A stretch of 64,000 nucleotides of DNA from assembly GCA_945895265.1 (NCBI GenBank), contig CAMDEF010000014.1, forward strand, positions 10,398 to 74,397, given 5' to 3'. This document shows, piece after piece, positions 1 to 9,469 of the stretch. The first letter of the stretch is position 1. Each line of letters starts with the position of its first letter. The notes beneath the pieces were generated by a model. It had not been told where the DNA came from. It saw only the letters and a program-made list of their open reading frames with translations, and ran no database searches. Position numbers and translations under genes: made by a program. Source of the DNA: Bordetella parapertussis (GTDB lineage Bacteria > Pseudomonadota > Gammaproteobacteria > Burkholderiales > Burkholderiaceae_B).

Positions 1-258
1 GGCCTCAGCATGCGTGATGCTGGCATCTTAGATGGCGACTTACTCGCGATCAAAAAAACCAGCGACGCCCGTAACGGCCAAATCGTAGTGGCCCGCATTG
101 ATGAAGAAGTCACCGTCAAACGCCTAAGCAAATCAGGTGGGCGTATTGAACTGTTGCCTGAAAACCCAGACTTTGAGCCCATTCAAATTCAACCTGGGCA
201 AGACTTTTCGCTTGAAGGGATCGCTGTGGGTTTAATCCGTCATACAACGCTGCACTAA
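1..258 (+). CDS. lexA: LexA repressor, C-terminal fragment (cut by window edge)
   Basis: SOS-response repressor and self-cleaving S24-family protease; only the last 85 codons lie in the window and the DNA-binding half is off the left edge. The reading frame is open from base 1. The fragment opens with GLSMRD, where the Ser (codon at 7-9) matches the catalytic serine of LexA. VTVKRL supplies the general-base Lys (codon at 118-120), and [11 protein letters not shown] and the closing IAVGLIRH follow the family pattern closely. The stop is TAA at 256-258. UmuD shares this fold, but the segment resembles LexA much more closely. No SOS box is visible in the part shown. The next gene is on the opposite strand, so lexA appears to end its transcription unit. 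Confidence 0.93.
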   Translation, partial: GLSMRDAGILDGDLLAIKKTSDARNGQIVVARIDEEVTVKRLSKSGGRIELLPENPDFEPIQIQPGQDFSLEGIAVGLIRHTTLH

Positions 259-378
259 CGCCACGGCGTCGATCCCTGATACCTATCTAAGCGCCTCGCT
301 CAGCGCGTTAGTACGTAATCGGCATAATTTAGATCGCCTCAGCCGAGCAAGCGCTGGGCGTCTATAAAATAAGCGCTG

Positions 379-768
379 CTAAACGTCACGCCATTTTTCT
401 AGGTCGCGTCGATCGCGTTTTGTCGGACGCGCCTTGATATCTTGTGACGGCTCAGTAAAGTACTTGCGCTTTTCTGCAGCCGTTTGCCTTGCTAGCAAAC
501 TCTCGGGCGTTTCATCAAACAACATGCGCGCCAAGGGTGCTGAGCGCCGCGTTTCAGTCACATTACGCACCCATAGCTCAAAGCGTTCTTGTTCACGCTG
601 TATCAACACGCGATCGCCAACCTTGACAGTGCGTGCGGGCTTGATGCGTTCGCCATGTAACTGAACTCGACCCGCTTCGATTGCCAACACGGCCTGAGCA
701 CGTGATTTAAAAAATCGTGCCGCCCACAACCATTTATCGATTCGAACCGCATCAAAATTTTCTGGCAT
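379..768 (-). CDS. hslR: S4-domain RNA-binding heat shock protein 15
   Basis: Hsp15-type protein of 129 residues; in E. coli it binds stalled 50S subunits that still carry nascent chains. An S4 RNA-binding fold covers about residues 8-55 (RIDKWLWAARFFKSR, then EAGRVQLHGERIKPA), followed by a basic C-terminus rich in Lys and Arg (KARPTKRDRRDLEKWRDV). An upstream ATG at 828 would add 20 residues, but that stretch is a strong minus-strand terminator hairpin and the extra residues are not family-like, so the ATG at 768 (MPENFDAVRIDKW) is preferred. It lies downstream of lon on the same strand and is separated from it by that terminator. The remaining doubt is the exact start, not the family. Confidence 0.88.
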   Translation of the reverse strand: MPENFDAVRIDKWLWAARFFKSRAQAVLAIEAGRVQLHGERIKPARTVKVGDRVLIQREQERFELWVRNVTETRRSAPLARMLFDETPESLLARQTAAEKRKYFTEPSQDIKARPTKRDRRDLEKWRDV

Positions 769-778
769 TTTTTGTCTC

Positions 779-809
779 AAAAAAAGGCGCCGCAAACACG
801 ACGCCTTTT
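779..809 (-). terminator. Rho-independent terminator of lon
   Basis: Arms at 802-809 and 782-789 (AAAAGGCG / CGCCTTTT) form a perfect 8-bp stem, and the minus-strand transcript then runs into seven T (complement of 779-785). It lies about 150 bases past the lon stop and directly in front of the hslR start at 768, so it should separate the two genes. Confidence 0.8.
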
Positions 810-956
810 CGTTCAAACCGGAAGACACTCTAGATCAAATCACCAAGAGACTCTGCCTGTTTATCCTGCAAGCCAAAACACAGAGCAACACCTCACACTC
901 GACGTTACCCAAACCTAAAACGCCTGAGTATCGACATTGAGTACGAGGTTGACACC

Positions 957-3410
957 TTAATGCTTAATCACTGGATCAGTCGCCACAGCGGTTTCTGCCG
1001 CTTTCGCCACAACCGTCTCTGCCACCGGCGCCTCATCGGGAAGTGGTGTTAACGGATTCACCAGTGCCACCTCTAACACCTTGTCAATCCAACGAACCGG
1101 AATAATCTCGAGCTGATTCTTAACGTTATCAGGGATATCAGTCAAATCCTTGACGTTTTCTTCAGGAATCAGCACGGTCTTAATGCCACCCCGATGCGCC
1201 GCTAACAGTTTCTCTTTCAAGCCACCGATGGCAAGCACTTCGCCACGCAAGGTAATTTCACCTGTCATCGCCACATCAGCGCGAACAGGATTTTGCGTCA
1301 AGGCCGAAACGATCGCTAAGGTGATCGCGATACCTGCTGACGGACCGTCTTTAGGCGTGGCCCCTTCGGGAAAGTGCACGTGAATGTCGCGCTTCTCAAA
1401 GATGTTGTCAGTGATCCCTAAGCGTCGAGCACGTGCACGCACAACGCTGCGAGCCGCCTCAACTGACTCTTTCATCACATCGCCAATCGAGCCAGTGCGC
1501 TGAATCACGCCTTTACCTGGCATGTCGGCGACCTCAATGGTCAGCAGGTCACCGCCAACCTCAGTCCAGGCCAACCCATTCACTTGCCCAATCTGGTTTT
1601 CTTTCTCGGCCATGCCAAAACTAAAGCGTCGAACGCCCAGATAATCATTCAAATTTTCAGAGGTAACCGTTACCTTCGCGGGTATCTCTTTAGACTTGGC
1701 CAATTTCAGGGCCTCGCTATCAGCCAACAGTTTTTTCACAACCTTACGGCAGATTTTTCCAATGTCTCGCTCGAGAGAGCGCACGCCCGCTTCACGCGTG
1801 TAATAACGCACGATGTCACGCAAGGCTGACTCTTCAACCACCAACTCTTCTGCCTTCACGCCATTATTTTTCATGACCTTAGGCAACAGATGATCCATGG
1901 CAATATGGATTTTCTCTTCTTCGGTGTAACCCGAGAGTCGAATGACCTCCATGCGATCTAACAACGCGGCAGGGATATTCAAGGTATTGCTCGTTGCCAC
2001 GAACATGACGTCAGACAGATCAAAATCGACCTCAACGTAGTGATCTTGAAACGTATGATTTTGTTCAGGATCAAGCACCTCTAAGAGGGCCGAGGCCGGA
2101 TCGCCCCTGAAATCCATCCCTAGTTTGTCAATCTCGTCTAACAAAAACAGCGGGTTACGCACGGCAACCTTAGACATGTTTTGTAATATCTTGCCCGGCA
2201 TTGAACCAATGTAGGTACGACGATGGCCACGAATCTCAGCTTCGTCGCGCACACCACCTAAAGCCATACGAATAAATTTTCGATTCGTCGCTTTTGCTAT
2301 CGATTGCCCGAGCGAGGTTTTACCTACGCCTGGTGGCCCTACCAAGCAAAGAATTGGCGCCTTAATTTTGTCGACGCGTTGTTGCACAGCAAGATACTCA
2401 AGAATGCGTTCTTTCACTTTATCTAAGCCATAGTGATCATCATCCAACACGCTTTCAGCGTTTGGTATCGAGTGATTCACCTTGCTCTTTTTGCGCCAAG
2501 GCAAATTGATCACGGTATCGATATAGTTACGCACCACAGTCGCCTCGGCTGACATCGGTGACATCAGCTTGAGCTTTTTAAGTTCACCATCGACTTTCTT
2601 TTTGGCGTCTTTCGGCAAATGTGCAGCAAGAATTTTCTTTTCAAGTTCTTCGATGTCGGCACCCTCTTCGCCTTCACCTAGTTCTTTTTGAATCGCTTTG
2701 ACTTGCTCGTTCAGATAGTAGTCACGCTGACTTTTTTCCATCTGCTTTTTGACACGACCACGAATTCGCTTTTCAACCTGAAGAATGTCAATCTCAGTTT
2801 CGAGTTGCGTCAATAACGCCTCAAGACGCTCTGACGTTGAAATCACCTCAAGCATTTTTTGCTTTTGCTCGAGCTTAAGCGGCAAGTGCGCAGCGATGGT
2901 GTCGGCTAAGCGACCAGCATCATCAATCCCGGCAAGCGAAGTCAAAATCTCAGGTGGAATCTTTTTGTTCAGTTTGACGTACTGCTCAAACTGACCCACG
3001 ATCGCACGCCGCAAGGCTTCTGTCTCAGCGCTCACCGCCAGATCGGGTGAAATTGGTACCAACACAGAGGTAAAGTGTGTGTCGGTATCTTGAATCTCAG
3101 TAATGCGAGCACGCTGCGCGCCTTCTACAAGAACTTTGACGGTACCATCGGGCAGCTTAAGCATTTGCAGGATGGTCGCGACACAGCCGATCTCGTAGAC
3201 GTCATCGGGTGTTGGGTCGTCTTTACCCGCCGATTTTTGAGCGGCAAGCATGATGCTTTTGCCAGCCTCCATCGCGGCCTCTAGCGCACGAATAGAACGT
3301 GGGCGCCCAACAAACAAAGGGATCACCATGTGGGGAAACACCACCACGTCGCGCAAGGGTAGCAACGGCAACTGAATCGATTCAGAGGGCAAGGTCTGGT
3401 TTTCAGACAT
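957..3410 (-). CDS. lon: ATP-dependent protease Lon (La)
   Basis: Cytosolic ATP-dependent serine protease that removes misfolded and short-lived regulatory proteins. It has 817 residues, slightly longer than E. coli Lon. An N-terminal LON substrate-binding domain (about 12-205) is followed by a coiled region, then an AAA+ module with Walker A GPPGVGKT at 358-365 and Walker B FLLDEID. The C-terminal protease domain carries the Ser-Lys dyad: Ser691 in DGPSAG and Lys734 in GGLKEK. The last 25 or so residues are an Ala/Val/Thr-rich tail that E. coli Lon lacks. It follows clpX on the same strand but is separated by a terminator and has its own heat-shock-like promoter candidate. Confidence 0.98.
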   Translation of the reverse strand: MSENQTLPSESIQLPLLPLRDVVVFPHMVIPLFVGRPRSIRALEAAMEAGKSIMLAAQKSAGKDDPTPDDVYEIGCVATILQMLKLPDGTVKVLVEGAQRARITEIQDTDTHFTSVLVPISPDLAVSAETEALRRAIVGQFEQYVKLNKKIPPEILTSLAGIDDAGRLADTIAAHLPLKLEQKQKMLEVISTSERLEALLTQLETEIDILQVEKRIRGRVKKQMEKSQRDYYLNEQVKAIQKELGEGEEGADIEELEKKILAAHLPKDAKKKVDGELKKLKLMSPMSAEATVVRNYIDTVINLPWRKKSKVNHSIPNAESVLDDDHYGLDKVKERILEYLAVQQRVDKIKAPILCLVGPPGVGKTSLGQSIAKATNRKFIRMALGGVRDEAEIRGHRRTYIGSMPGKILQNMSKVAVRNPLFLLDEIDKLGMDFRGDPASALLEVLDPEQNHTFQDHYVEVDFDLSDVMFVATSNTLNIPAALLDRMEVIRLSGYTEEEKIHIAMDHLLPKVMKNNGVKAEELVVEESALRDIVRYYTREAGVRSLERDIGKICRKVVKKLLADSEALKLAKSKEIPAKVTVTSENLNDYLGVRRFSFGMAEKENQIGQVNGLAWTEVGGDLLTIEVADMPGKGVIQRTGSIGDVMKESVEAARSVVRARARRLGITDNIFEKRDIHVHFPEGATPKDGPSAGIAITLAIVSALTQNPVRADVAMTGEITLRGEVLAIGGLKEKLLAAHRGGIKTVLIPEENVKDLTDIPDNVKNQLEIIPVRWIDKVLEVALVNPLTPLPDEAPVAETVVAKAAETAVATDPVIKH

Positions 3411-3488
3411 GAGAAAATCCTAATAAAGACTCGGTCAAGCCCAAGTGAGCCACCGACATAACGACCGTAATGACACGAATATGTCTGT

Positions 3489-3515
3489 TATGTAGACGAT
3501 AGCTCAAATTTCAAG
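3489..3515 (-). promoter_or_regulatory. Possible sigma-32 (heat shock) promoter of lon
   Basis: On the minus strand CTTGAAA (complement of 3509-3515) is followed after about 13 bases by TCTACATA (complement of 3489-3496). The -35 fits the heat-shock consensus CTTGAA; the -10 fits CCCCATNT only partly. It lies about 80 bases upstream of the lon start and downstream of the clpX terminator, where an independent lon promoter would be expected. The assignment is inference. Confidence 0.35.
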
Positions 3516-3533
3516 CTCGTGACGCTGACATAA

Positions 3534-3556
3534 TAAAAAGCCCCTACATGGGGCTG
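3534..3556 (-). terminator. Rho-independent terminator after clpX
   Basis: AGCCCC (3539-3544) and GGGGCT (3550-3555) form a 6-bp GC-rich stem with a 5-base loop. In the minus-strand transcript it is followed by a run of T (complement of 3535-3539). It ends the tig-clpP-clpX unit about 110 bases after the clpX stop. Confidence 0.8.
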
Positions 3557-3662
3557 AGAAATAAACATAGATTTTGAAGGGCATTTGGATTTTTCGAAAA
3601 TCTTGAAACTCATCTAAAGCGTCATTCGAATTTTTCGAAAACCTATGCTGTCACCATTAGCC

Positions 3663-4958
3663 TTAGGCGGCTGCGTCGCGTAAGTTACGCTCGGGCTTAT
3701 TGGGCCGTTCAGTTTCATCGCCATACACCAGCAAGGGCTTGCCTTGGCCGTCAATCGTAGCCTCGTCGAGCACAACCCGTTTGATGTTGCCTTGCGTGGG
3801 GAGTTCGTACATGGTGTCTAACAAGGCAGACTCAAGGATCGAGCGCAAACCACGCGCACCCGTTTTGCGCTTAACCGCTTTGCGGGCAATCGCCCGAAGA
3901 GCAGCAGGCCGAATCTCAAGCTCGGCGCCTTCCATCGCGAAGAGCTTTTGAAACTGCTTGACCAAGGCATTTTTGGGCTCGGTCAGAATCTGAATCAGCG
4001 TGTCTTCATCGAGCTCTTGCAAGGTCGCGATGACAGGCAAACGCCCCACTAATTCAGGAATCAGGCCAAACTTCACCAGATCTTCAGGCTCTACCTCAAG
4101 AAAGGTGGTGCCGGTTGATTGTTCAATCTTTGAGTCGACCTTTGCGCTAAAACCAATGCCAGAGCGCTCGGTACGATTACGAATGACTTTTTCAAGACCG
4201 TCAAACGCACCACCAACGATAAACAAGATGTTGGTGGTATCAACTTGAACAAAATCTTGATTGGGGTGCTTACGCCCGCCCTGAGGAGGGACAGACGCCA
4301 CGGTACCCTCGATCAGCTTTAACAGTGCCTGTTGCACGCCCTCGCCGGACACATCACGGGTAATAGAAGGGTTATCAGCCTTGCGAGAAATTTTGTCGAT
4401 TTCGTCGATGTAGACGATTGCGCGCTGCGCTTTATCCACTTCGTAATTGCAATTTTGCAGCAATTTTTGAATGATATTTTCGACGTCTTCGCCCACATAA
4501 CCGGCTTCGGTCAGTGTTGTCGCGTCAGCCATCACAAAGGGCACATTTAATTGACGAGCAAGCGTTTGTGCAAGCAAGGTTTTGCCAGAGCCAGTGGGGC
4601 CAATCAGCAGAATATTACTTTTAGAAAGCTCAACGTCGTCGCCTTTGACTTCACCATGGCGCAAACGCTTGTAATGGTTATAGACAGCAACGGCCAATAC
4701 GCGTTTGGACGCAGTTTGACCAATCACATATTGGTCAAGAAAGGCTTTGATTTCAGCTGGAGTTGGTAAATCTGTGCGGATCGAAGCGCGGGCACTTGCC
4801 TGGGCTTCTTCGCGAATAATGTCGTTACACAACTCAATGCACTCGTCACACACAAAGACCGAAGGCCCAGCGATGAGTTTTCGTACTTCGTGCTGGCTCT
4901 TGTTGCAAAATGAACAATGCAAGATCTTGGTGCTAGCTGAGCCTTTTTTTTCTGACAT
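3663..4958 (-). CDS. clpX: ATP-dependent Clp protease ATP-binding subunit ClpX
   Basis: AAA+ unfoldase that feeds substrates to ClpP; 431 residues, a normal length. The N-terminal zinc-binding domain has Cys15, Cys18, Cys37 and Cys40 (CSFC...CDEC). Walker A GPTGSGKT lies at 120-127 and Walker B is YIDEIDK. The ClpP-docking tripeptide IGF is present in RSGIGFSAK. It sits 81 bases downstream of clpP on the same strand, giving the classical tig-clpP-clpX-lon order. A GC-rich terminator follows the gene. Confidence 0.98.
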   Translation of the reverse strand: MSEKKGSASTKILHCSFCNKSQHEVRKLIAGPSVFVCDECIELCNDIIREEAQASARASIRTDLPTPAEIKAFLDQYVIGQTASKRVLAVAVYNHYKRLRHGEVKGDDVELSKSNILLIGPTGSGKTLLAQTLARQLNVPFVMADATTLTEAGYVGEDVENIIQKLLQNCNYEVDKAQRAIVYIDEIDKISRKADNPSITRDVSGEGVQQALLKLIEGTVASVPPQGGRKHPNQDFVQVDTTNILFIVGGAFDGLEKVIRNRTERSGIGFSAKVDSKIEQSTGTTFLEVEPEDLVKFGLIPELVGRLPVIATLQELDEDTLIQILTEPKNALVKQFQKLFAMEGAELEIRPAALRAIARKAVKRKTGARGLRSILESALLDTMYELPTQGNIKRVVLDEATIDGQGKPLLVYGDETERPNKPERNLRDAAA

Positions 4959-5039
4959 AACGATCCATTACCAGTTGTACCAAGCCTTGTTTTAACAGAT
5001 GTTTCAGAATAACTGAGCCATCGAGGCCTGGGTAAATAC

Positions 5040-5696
5040 TTATACGGTGTCGGCCCGCGAGGTTAAAACCTTATCGATCAAACCATAAGATACTGCATCA
5101 GGTGCAGACATGAAGTTATCACGCTCAGTATCTAAGGCAATACGCTCAATGGTCTGCCCAGTGTTCTCGGCCAACATACCGTTTAAGCGCTCGCGCAAAT
5201 CTAAGATTTCGCGGGCTTGAATTTGGATATCTGAGGCTTGACCCTGCGCACCACCTGAGGGCTGATGAATCATGATGCGAGAGTTTGGTAGCGAAAAGCG
5301 TTTACCTTTTGTGCCTGCAGCCAACAAAAATGCGCCCATACTGGCGGCTAGACCAGTGCAAAGCGTTGACACTTCAGGCTTAATAAAGCGCATCGTGTCA
5401 TAAATAGCCATGCCCGCATAAACCGACCCACCAGGTGAGTTAATGTACAACGCCACGTCTTTGTCAGGATTTTCTGACTCTAGAAAGAGCAGCTGAGCCA
5501 CAATGACGTTGGCGGATTGGTCGTTGACCGGCCCCACCAGAAATATGACACGCTCTTTGAGCAATCTTGAGTAAATATCATAGGCACGCTCGCCGCGCCC
5601 TGACTGCTCAATGACCATCGGGATGTAACCAAGCGCGGTAGGAGTCACAGACTCACCACCGTGCATGGATGCATAAAAGTCGGTAAAGCGTTGCAT
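5040..5696 (-). CDS. clpP: ATP-dependent Clp protease proteolytic subunit ClpP
   Basis: Barrel-forming serine peptidase that partners ClpX and ClpA, both encoded in this window. It has 218 residues including a short N-terminal propeptide. The catalytic triad is Ser119 (LAASMGA), His144 (IMIHQPSG) and Asp193 (TERDNFM), with the same spacing as in the E. coli enzyme. The ATG directly follows the tig TAA with no base between them, so translation is probably coupled to tig. Confidence 0.98.
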   Translation of the reverse strand: MQRFTDFYASMHGGESVTPTALGYIPMVIEQSGRGERAYDIYSRLLKERVIFLVGPVNDQSANVIVAQLLFLESENPDKDVALYINSPGGSVYAGMAIYDTMRFIKPEVSTLCTGLAASMGAFLLAAGTKGKRFSLPNSRIMIHQPSGGAQGQASDIQIQAREILDLRERLNGMLAENTGQTIERIALDTERDNFMSAPDAVSYGLIDKVLTSRADTV

Positions 5697-7007
5697 TTAT
5701 TTAGTTTCCATGACTTGGTCAAAGGGCACTTGCTCGTCTTCAACTTGCGCCTTCGCTAACGCATGTTGAACCACATTATCTTCAAGCACGATGCCTTCGA
5801 CTTCTGAGCGACGTGCGCGATCTGACAGATAATAGCTGACGACTTCAGCGGGTTTTTCGTAGCTTGAGGCAAATTCTTCGATGCGGGCACGAACCTGCTC
5901 AGGCTTGGCCTGCAGCTGCTCGGCCTGAACCAGCTCAGATACCAATAAACCGAGCTTGACGCGGCGCTCGGCCTCAGTGGCAAACGCATCAGCCGGAATC
6001 GGCATTTTGTCTGCATTCGGCACGCCACGCTGGGTCAGTTCGGCACGAGCCGCAGCAACGCGAGCCTCGCATTCGCTATCAATCAGCGCCTTTGGCACAT
6101 CAAATGTTGCCACAGCGACTAAAGCATCCATGACGCTATTTTTGGTGCGGGCCATCGTACGCGCTTTAACTTCGCGTTCGATATTGGCACGGATGTCAGT
6201 CAAGAGCTTCTCAACATCGCCCTCGGGTTGACCCAACGCTTTGGCAAATTCGGCATCAAGTTCAGGCAAGATTGGCTCGGCGACTTCTTTGACTGTGATG
6301 GTGAACTCGGCAGTTTTACCTGCCACGTCTTTACCACCGTAATCGGCCGGAAACGGTAGCGGAAATACCTTGGTTTCGCCAGCTTTCATGCCGCGTACAG
6401 CGACTTCAAACTCGGGCAACATGCGACCCTGGCCAAGAACAAACGGAAAATCGTCTGCTTTACCGCCATCAAACGGCACGCCGTCGATTGTGCCTGCAAA
6501 ATCAAGTTTGACTTGATCGTCGTCTTGAGCAGGGCGCCCTTCAACAGCTTTATGCTGAGCACGCTGTTTACGCAAGACGTCAACCGTGCGCTGCACCTCG
6601 GCCTCGCCAACGGTTGTCACAGCACGTTTAATTTTCAAGGCGGCCAGATCAGGCAGTGCGATGGTTGGATAGACTTCAAAGGTTGCCACAAACGACAAGT
6701 CGTTTTCAGCCTGCCCTTCGGTTTTGGGCGCTAACTTCGGGGCGCCGGCAACCCGCAGACCTGACGAAATAATGGCTTGCTCAAAGGCCTGCCCGACCAT
6801 CGTGTTGATTGAGTCGTAACGAATGCCTGCGCCGTGAGTGCGCTCAAGCATCGCCATTGGCACTTTGCCAGGACGAAAACCAGCCACTTTCGCTGTGCGC
6901 GAGACACGCTTGAGTTCGGTCTGAACTGCTTTTTCGACATCGGCCATTGAGACCGAGATTTCAACGCGGCGCTCGAGGCCGGCGAGGGTTTCAACCACAG
7001 GTTGCAT
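5697..7007 (-). CDS. tig: Trigger factor, ribosome-associated chaperone/PPIase
   Basis: Ribosome-bound folding chaperone with peptidyl-prolyl isomerase activity; 436 residues, the usual size. The N-terminal ribosome-binding domain contains GFRPGKVP, the conserved ribosome contact. A central FKBP-type PPIase domain (about 160-245, DDQVKLDFAGTIDGVPFDGG) and a helical C-terminal chaperone domain follow. It is the first protein gene of the minus-strand unit, about 65 bases downstream of tRNA-Leu(UAG), and its stop codon abuts the clpP start. The tRNA and tig may share a transcript because no terminator is visible between them. Confidence 0.97.
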   Translation of the reverse strand: MQPVVETLAGLERRVEISVSMADVEKAVQTELKRVSRTAKVAGFRPGKVPMAMLERTHGAGIRYDSINTMVGQAFEQAIISSGLRVAGAPKLAPKTEGQAENDLSFVATFEVYPTIALPDLAALKIKRAVTTVGEAEVQRTVDVLRKQRAQHKAVEGRPAQDDDQVKLDFAGTIDGVPFDGGKADDFPFVLGQGRMLPEFEVAVRGMKAGETKVFPLPFPADYGGKDVAGKTAEFTITVKEVAEPILPELDAEFAKALGQPEGDVEKLLTDIRANIEREVKARTMARTKNSVMDALVAVATFDVPKALIDSECEARVAAARAELTQRGVPNADKMPIPADAFATEAERRVKLGLLVSELVQAEQLQAKPEQVRARIEEFASSYEKPAEVVSYYLSDRARRSEVEGIVLEDNVVQHALAKAQVEDEQVPFDQVMETK

Positions 7008-7071
7008 GAAGATCTACCAAACAAAGAGAACGGAGAGCGCAGCAGACAGCCCACGCCAACTAGGTAATAAA

Positions 7072-7158
7072 TGGTGCGAAGGGCGGGACTCGAACCCGCA
7101 CACCTGTTACGGCGTCAGGACCTAAACCTGGTGCGTCTACCAATTTCGCCACCTTCGC
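7072..7158 (-). tRNA. tRNA-Leu, anticodon UAG, CCA encoded
   Basis: The minus strand folds as a class II tRNA. The acceptor stem is GCGAAGG/CCTTCGC, the D arm contains AAATTGGTAGACGC, the anticodon loop TTTAGGT gives anticodon TAG, and a variable arm precedes the T arm GCGGG-TTCGAGT-CCCGC. The CCA end is encoded at 7072-7074. The outermost anticodon-stem pair looks like C27-A43, a mismatch. A -10-like TACAAT lies just upstream (complement of 7170-7175). Confidence 0.96.
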
Positions 7159-7233
7159 AGTAACCGAGCATTGTAGCGCACCCTGTTGAGGTTTCCCGCA
7201 CCCATCACGCCGGCAACTGGTTAAAATACGAAA

Positions 7234-8427
7234 ATGAATCCACGCCTCGACACCTTACAGCCCTATCCGTTCGAAAAACTTCGCCTATTGTTGGCTCAGG
7301 CGGGCGCCGCGCCTGCCGGTCTGCGGGCGATCAATTTGTCGATCGGCGAACCCAAACACGCTGCCCCACAATGCGTCAAAGACGCGATGGTGGGCGCGCT
7401 CGATGGCTTATCCGTCTATCCGCCCACCAAGGGCGACCCCAAATTGCGCGAGGTGATCAGCCAATGGATTGGCAAACGCTACAGCATCCCCTGCCCAAAC
7501 CCGGAAACACAGGTGTTACCGGTGTTGGGCTCGCGCGAGGCTCTGTTTTCCTTTGCCCAAGTCGTGCTCGATTCGACTAAAAATGGCATTGTGGTGTGTC
7601 CAAATCCGTTTTATCAGATCTATGAGGGTGCGTCGTTGTTAGGTGGCGCCACCCCCTACTACGTGAATTCAGATCCGAAGCTGAATTTTGGCTGCGACTG
7701 GTCAACCGTACCCAGCGAGATCTGGGCCCGAACCCAACTACTGTTTATCTGCTCGCCAGGTAACCCTGCGGGCAACGTCATGAGTCTTGCTGACTGGCGT
7801 ACATTATTTGAGTTGTCGGATCGCTATGGCTTTGTGATCGCCTCTGACGAATGCTATTCAGAGATCTATCTTGACGAGGCCAATCCACCCTTGGGCGGGA
7901 TGCAAGCTGCTGTACAACTGGGGCGCATTGATTTTCGCAACTTAGTCAGCTTTTCAAGTTTGTCCAAACGCTCAAACGTACCGGGAATGCGCTCTGGCTT
8001 TGTGGCTGGCGATGCCACGCTCATGGCCAAGTTTTTGCTCTATCGCACATACCACGGCAGCGCCTTGTCGCCGGTTGTATCGGCTGCCAGCATCGCCGCC
8101 TGGCAAGATGAGGCTCACGTCGTCGACAACCGCCAACAATATCGCGCAAAATTCGATGCGGTCCTGCCAATTCTTGAGCCTGTACTCGATGTCAAGCGCC
8201 CGGATGCCTCGTTTTACCTTTGGGCTGGCACCAAAGGCCCCGATGCAGATTTCGTTCGCGACTTGCTGACCCACACCAACGTGACGACGCTGCCCGGTAG
8301 TTTTGTTGGGCGCACCGTCAACGGTGTGAATCCAGGACAGAACCGTATCCGGATTGCGCTGGTCGCACCGTTAGCCGACTGCGTCGAAGCTGCACATCGC
8401 ATCGCAGACTTTGTGCGCAAATCGTAA
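7234..8427 (+). CDS. dapC: Succinyldiaminopimelate transaminase
   Basis: PLP-dependent class I/II aminotransferase that converts N-succinyl-2-amino-6-ketopimelate to N-succinyl-LL-diaminopimelate in lysine and peptidoglycan precursor synthesis. It has 397 residues. Fold type I landmarks are Asn177 (SPGNPAG), Asp205 (ASDECYSE) and the Schiff-base Lys245 (SLSKRSN); the start MNPRLDTLQPYPFEKLR is typical of DapC. It is divergent from tRNA-Leu and followed by dapD on the same strand 213 bases later, which supports DapC over a generic aminotransferase. No clear ribosome site is visible; the A/T-rich TTAAAATACGAAA lies directly in front of the ATG. Confidence 0.92.
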   Translation: MNPRLDTLQPYPFEKLRLLLAQAGAAPAGLRAINLSIGEPKHAAPQCVKDAMVGALDGLSVYPPTKGDPKLREVISQWIGKRYSIPCPNPETQVLPVLGSREALFSFAQVVLDSTKNGIVVCPNPFYQIYEGASLLGGATPYYVNSDPKLNFGCDWSTVPSEIWARTQLLFICSPGNPAGNVMSLADWRTLFELSDRYGFVIASDECYSEIYLDEANPPLGGMQAAVQLGRIDFRNLVSFSSLSKRSNVPGMRSGFVAGDATLMAKFLLYRTYHGSALSPVVSAASIAAWQDEAHVVDNRQQYRAKFDAVLPILEPVLDVKRPDASFYLWAGTKGPDADFVRDLLTHTNVTTLPGSFVGRTVNGVNPGQNRIRIALVAPLADCVEAAHRIADFVRKS

Positions 8428-8640
8428 CCACTAGGCCAATCATCCTTAAATGTTTACTTCATTCAAAGTGCCCATTTATCCAAAGTGCTTAACGTTCACA
8501 TGCCAACACTGATTCTGTCATTTCTGGCAATCACCTAGCTGGCGCTGTCAATTATCCTGTGATGTGTTTAGTCGTTCGGTCCATTCATCATTCAGTCAAC
8601 CATTCGTTACATTCACTCTTCAATTTTATAAAGGCCTGCC

Positions 8641-9462
8641 ATGACCTTAGATTTGCAAAACACCATTGAAAGCGGCTGGGAAGATCGCGCTAACCTGTCA
8701 CCAAAAGCGGCCGGCGCAAGCGTGCGCGAAGCCGTCGCCCACACACTCGATGCCCTCGATACGGGTAGCCTGCGCGTTGCCGAAAAAATCAACGGCAACT
8801 GGGTTGTCCATCAATGGATCAAAAAGGCTGTTCTTCTTTCGTTTCGCCTGAATGACAATGGTGTCATGGGCCAGGCCCCGATGCAGTTTTACGATAAGGT
8901 TCCACTCAAATTCGCCGATTTCAGTCAGGCTGATTTTCAAGCCGCAGGCTATCGCGTTGTGCCCCCTGCTGTGGCGCGCCGTGGCTGCTTTATCGGTCGC
9001 AACGTTGTGCTGATGCCTTCTTACGTCAACATTGGTGCCTACGTCGACGAAAACACCATGGTCGATACCTGGGCCACCGTGGGCTCTTGCGCGCAAATTG
9101 GTAAAAATGTGCACCTGTCGGGTGGCGTTGGTATCGGTGGTGTGCTCGAACCTCTGCAAGCCAATCCCACCATCATCGAAGACAACTGCTTTATTGGCGC
9201 GCGCTCTGAAGTCGTAGAAGGCGTCATTGTCGAAGAAAATAGCGTCTTGGCCATGGGTGTGTTTTTATCGCAAAGTACCCGCATCTACGATCGTGAAACC
9301 AAAGAGATTCACTACGGGCGCGTGCCGTCCGGTTCAGTCGTTGTGCCTGGCTCGTTGCCTTCGGCCGATGGCACACATAGCTTGAACTGCGCCATCATCG
9401 TCAAACGGGTCGATGCACAAACGCGTGCCAAAACCAGCATCAACGATTTGCTGCGCGCCTAA
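8641..9462 (+). CDS. dapD: 2,3,4,5-tetrahydropyridine-2,6-dicarboxylate N-succinyltransferase
   Basis: DapD transfers succinyl from succinyl-CoA to tetrahydrodipicolinate, the entry step of the succinylase branch to DAP. It has 273 residues, the usual length. The protein shows the left-handed beta-helix hexapeptide pattern ([30 protein letters not shown] and onwards) and family landmarks [11 protein letters not shown] and [16 protein letters not shown] lies shortly before the ATG. It follows dapC and is followed 7 bases later by prmB; dapE, often found here in related genomes, is absent. Confidence 0.97.
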   Translation: MTLDLQNTIESGWEDRANLSPKAAGASVREAVAHTLDALDTGSLRVAEKINGNWVVHQWIKKAVLLSFRLNDNGVMGQAPMQFYDKVPLKFADFSQADFQAAGYRVVPPAVARRGCFIGRNVVLMPSYVNIGAYVDENTMVDTWATVGSCAQIGKNVHLSGGVGIGGVLEPLQANPTIIEDNCFIGARSEVVEGVIVEENSVLAMGVFLSQSTRIYDRETKEIHYGRVPSGSVVVPGSLPSADGTHSLNCAIIVKRVDAQTRAKTSINDLLRA

Positions 9463-9469
9463 GGCAAGT

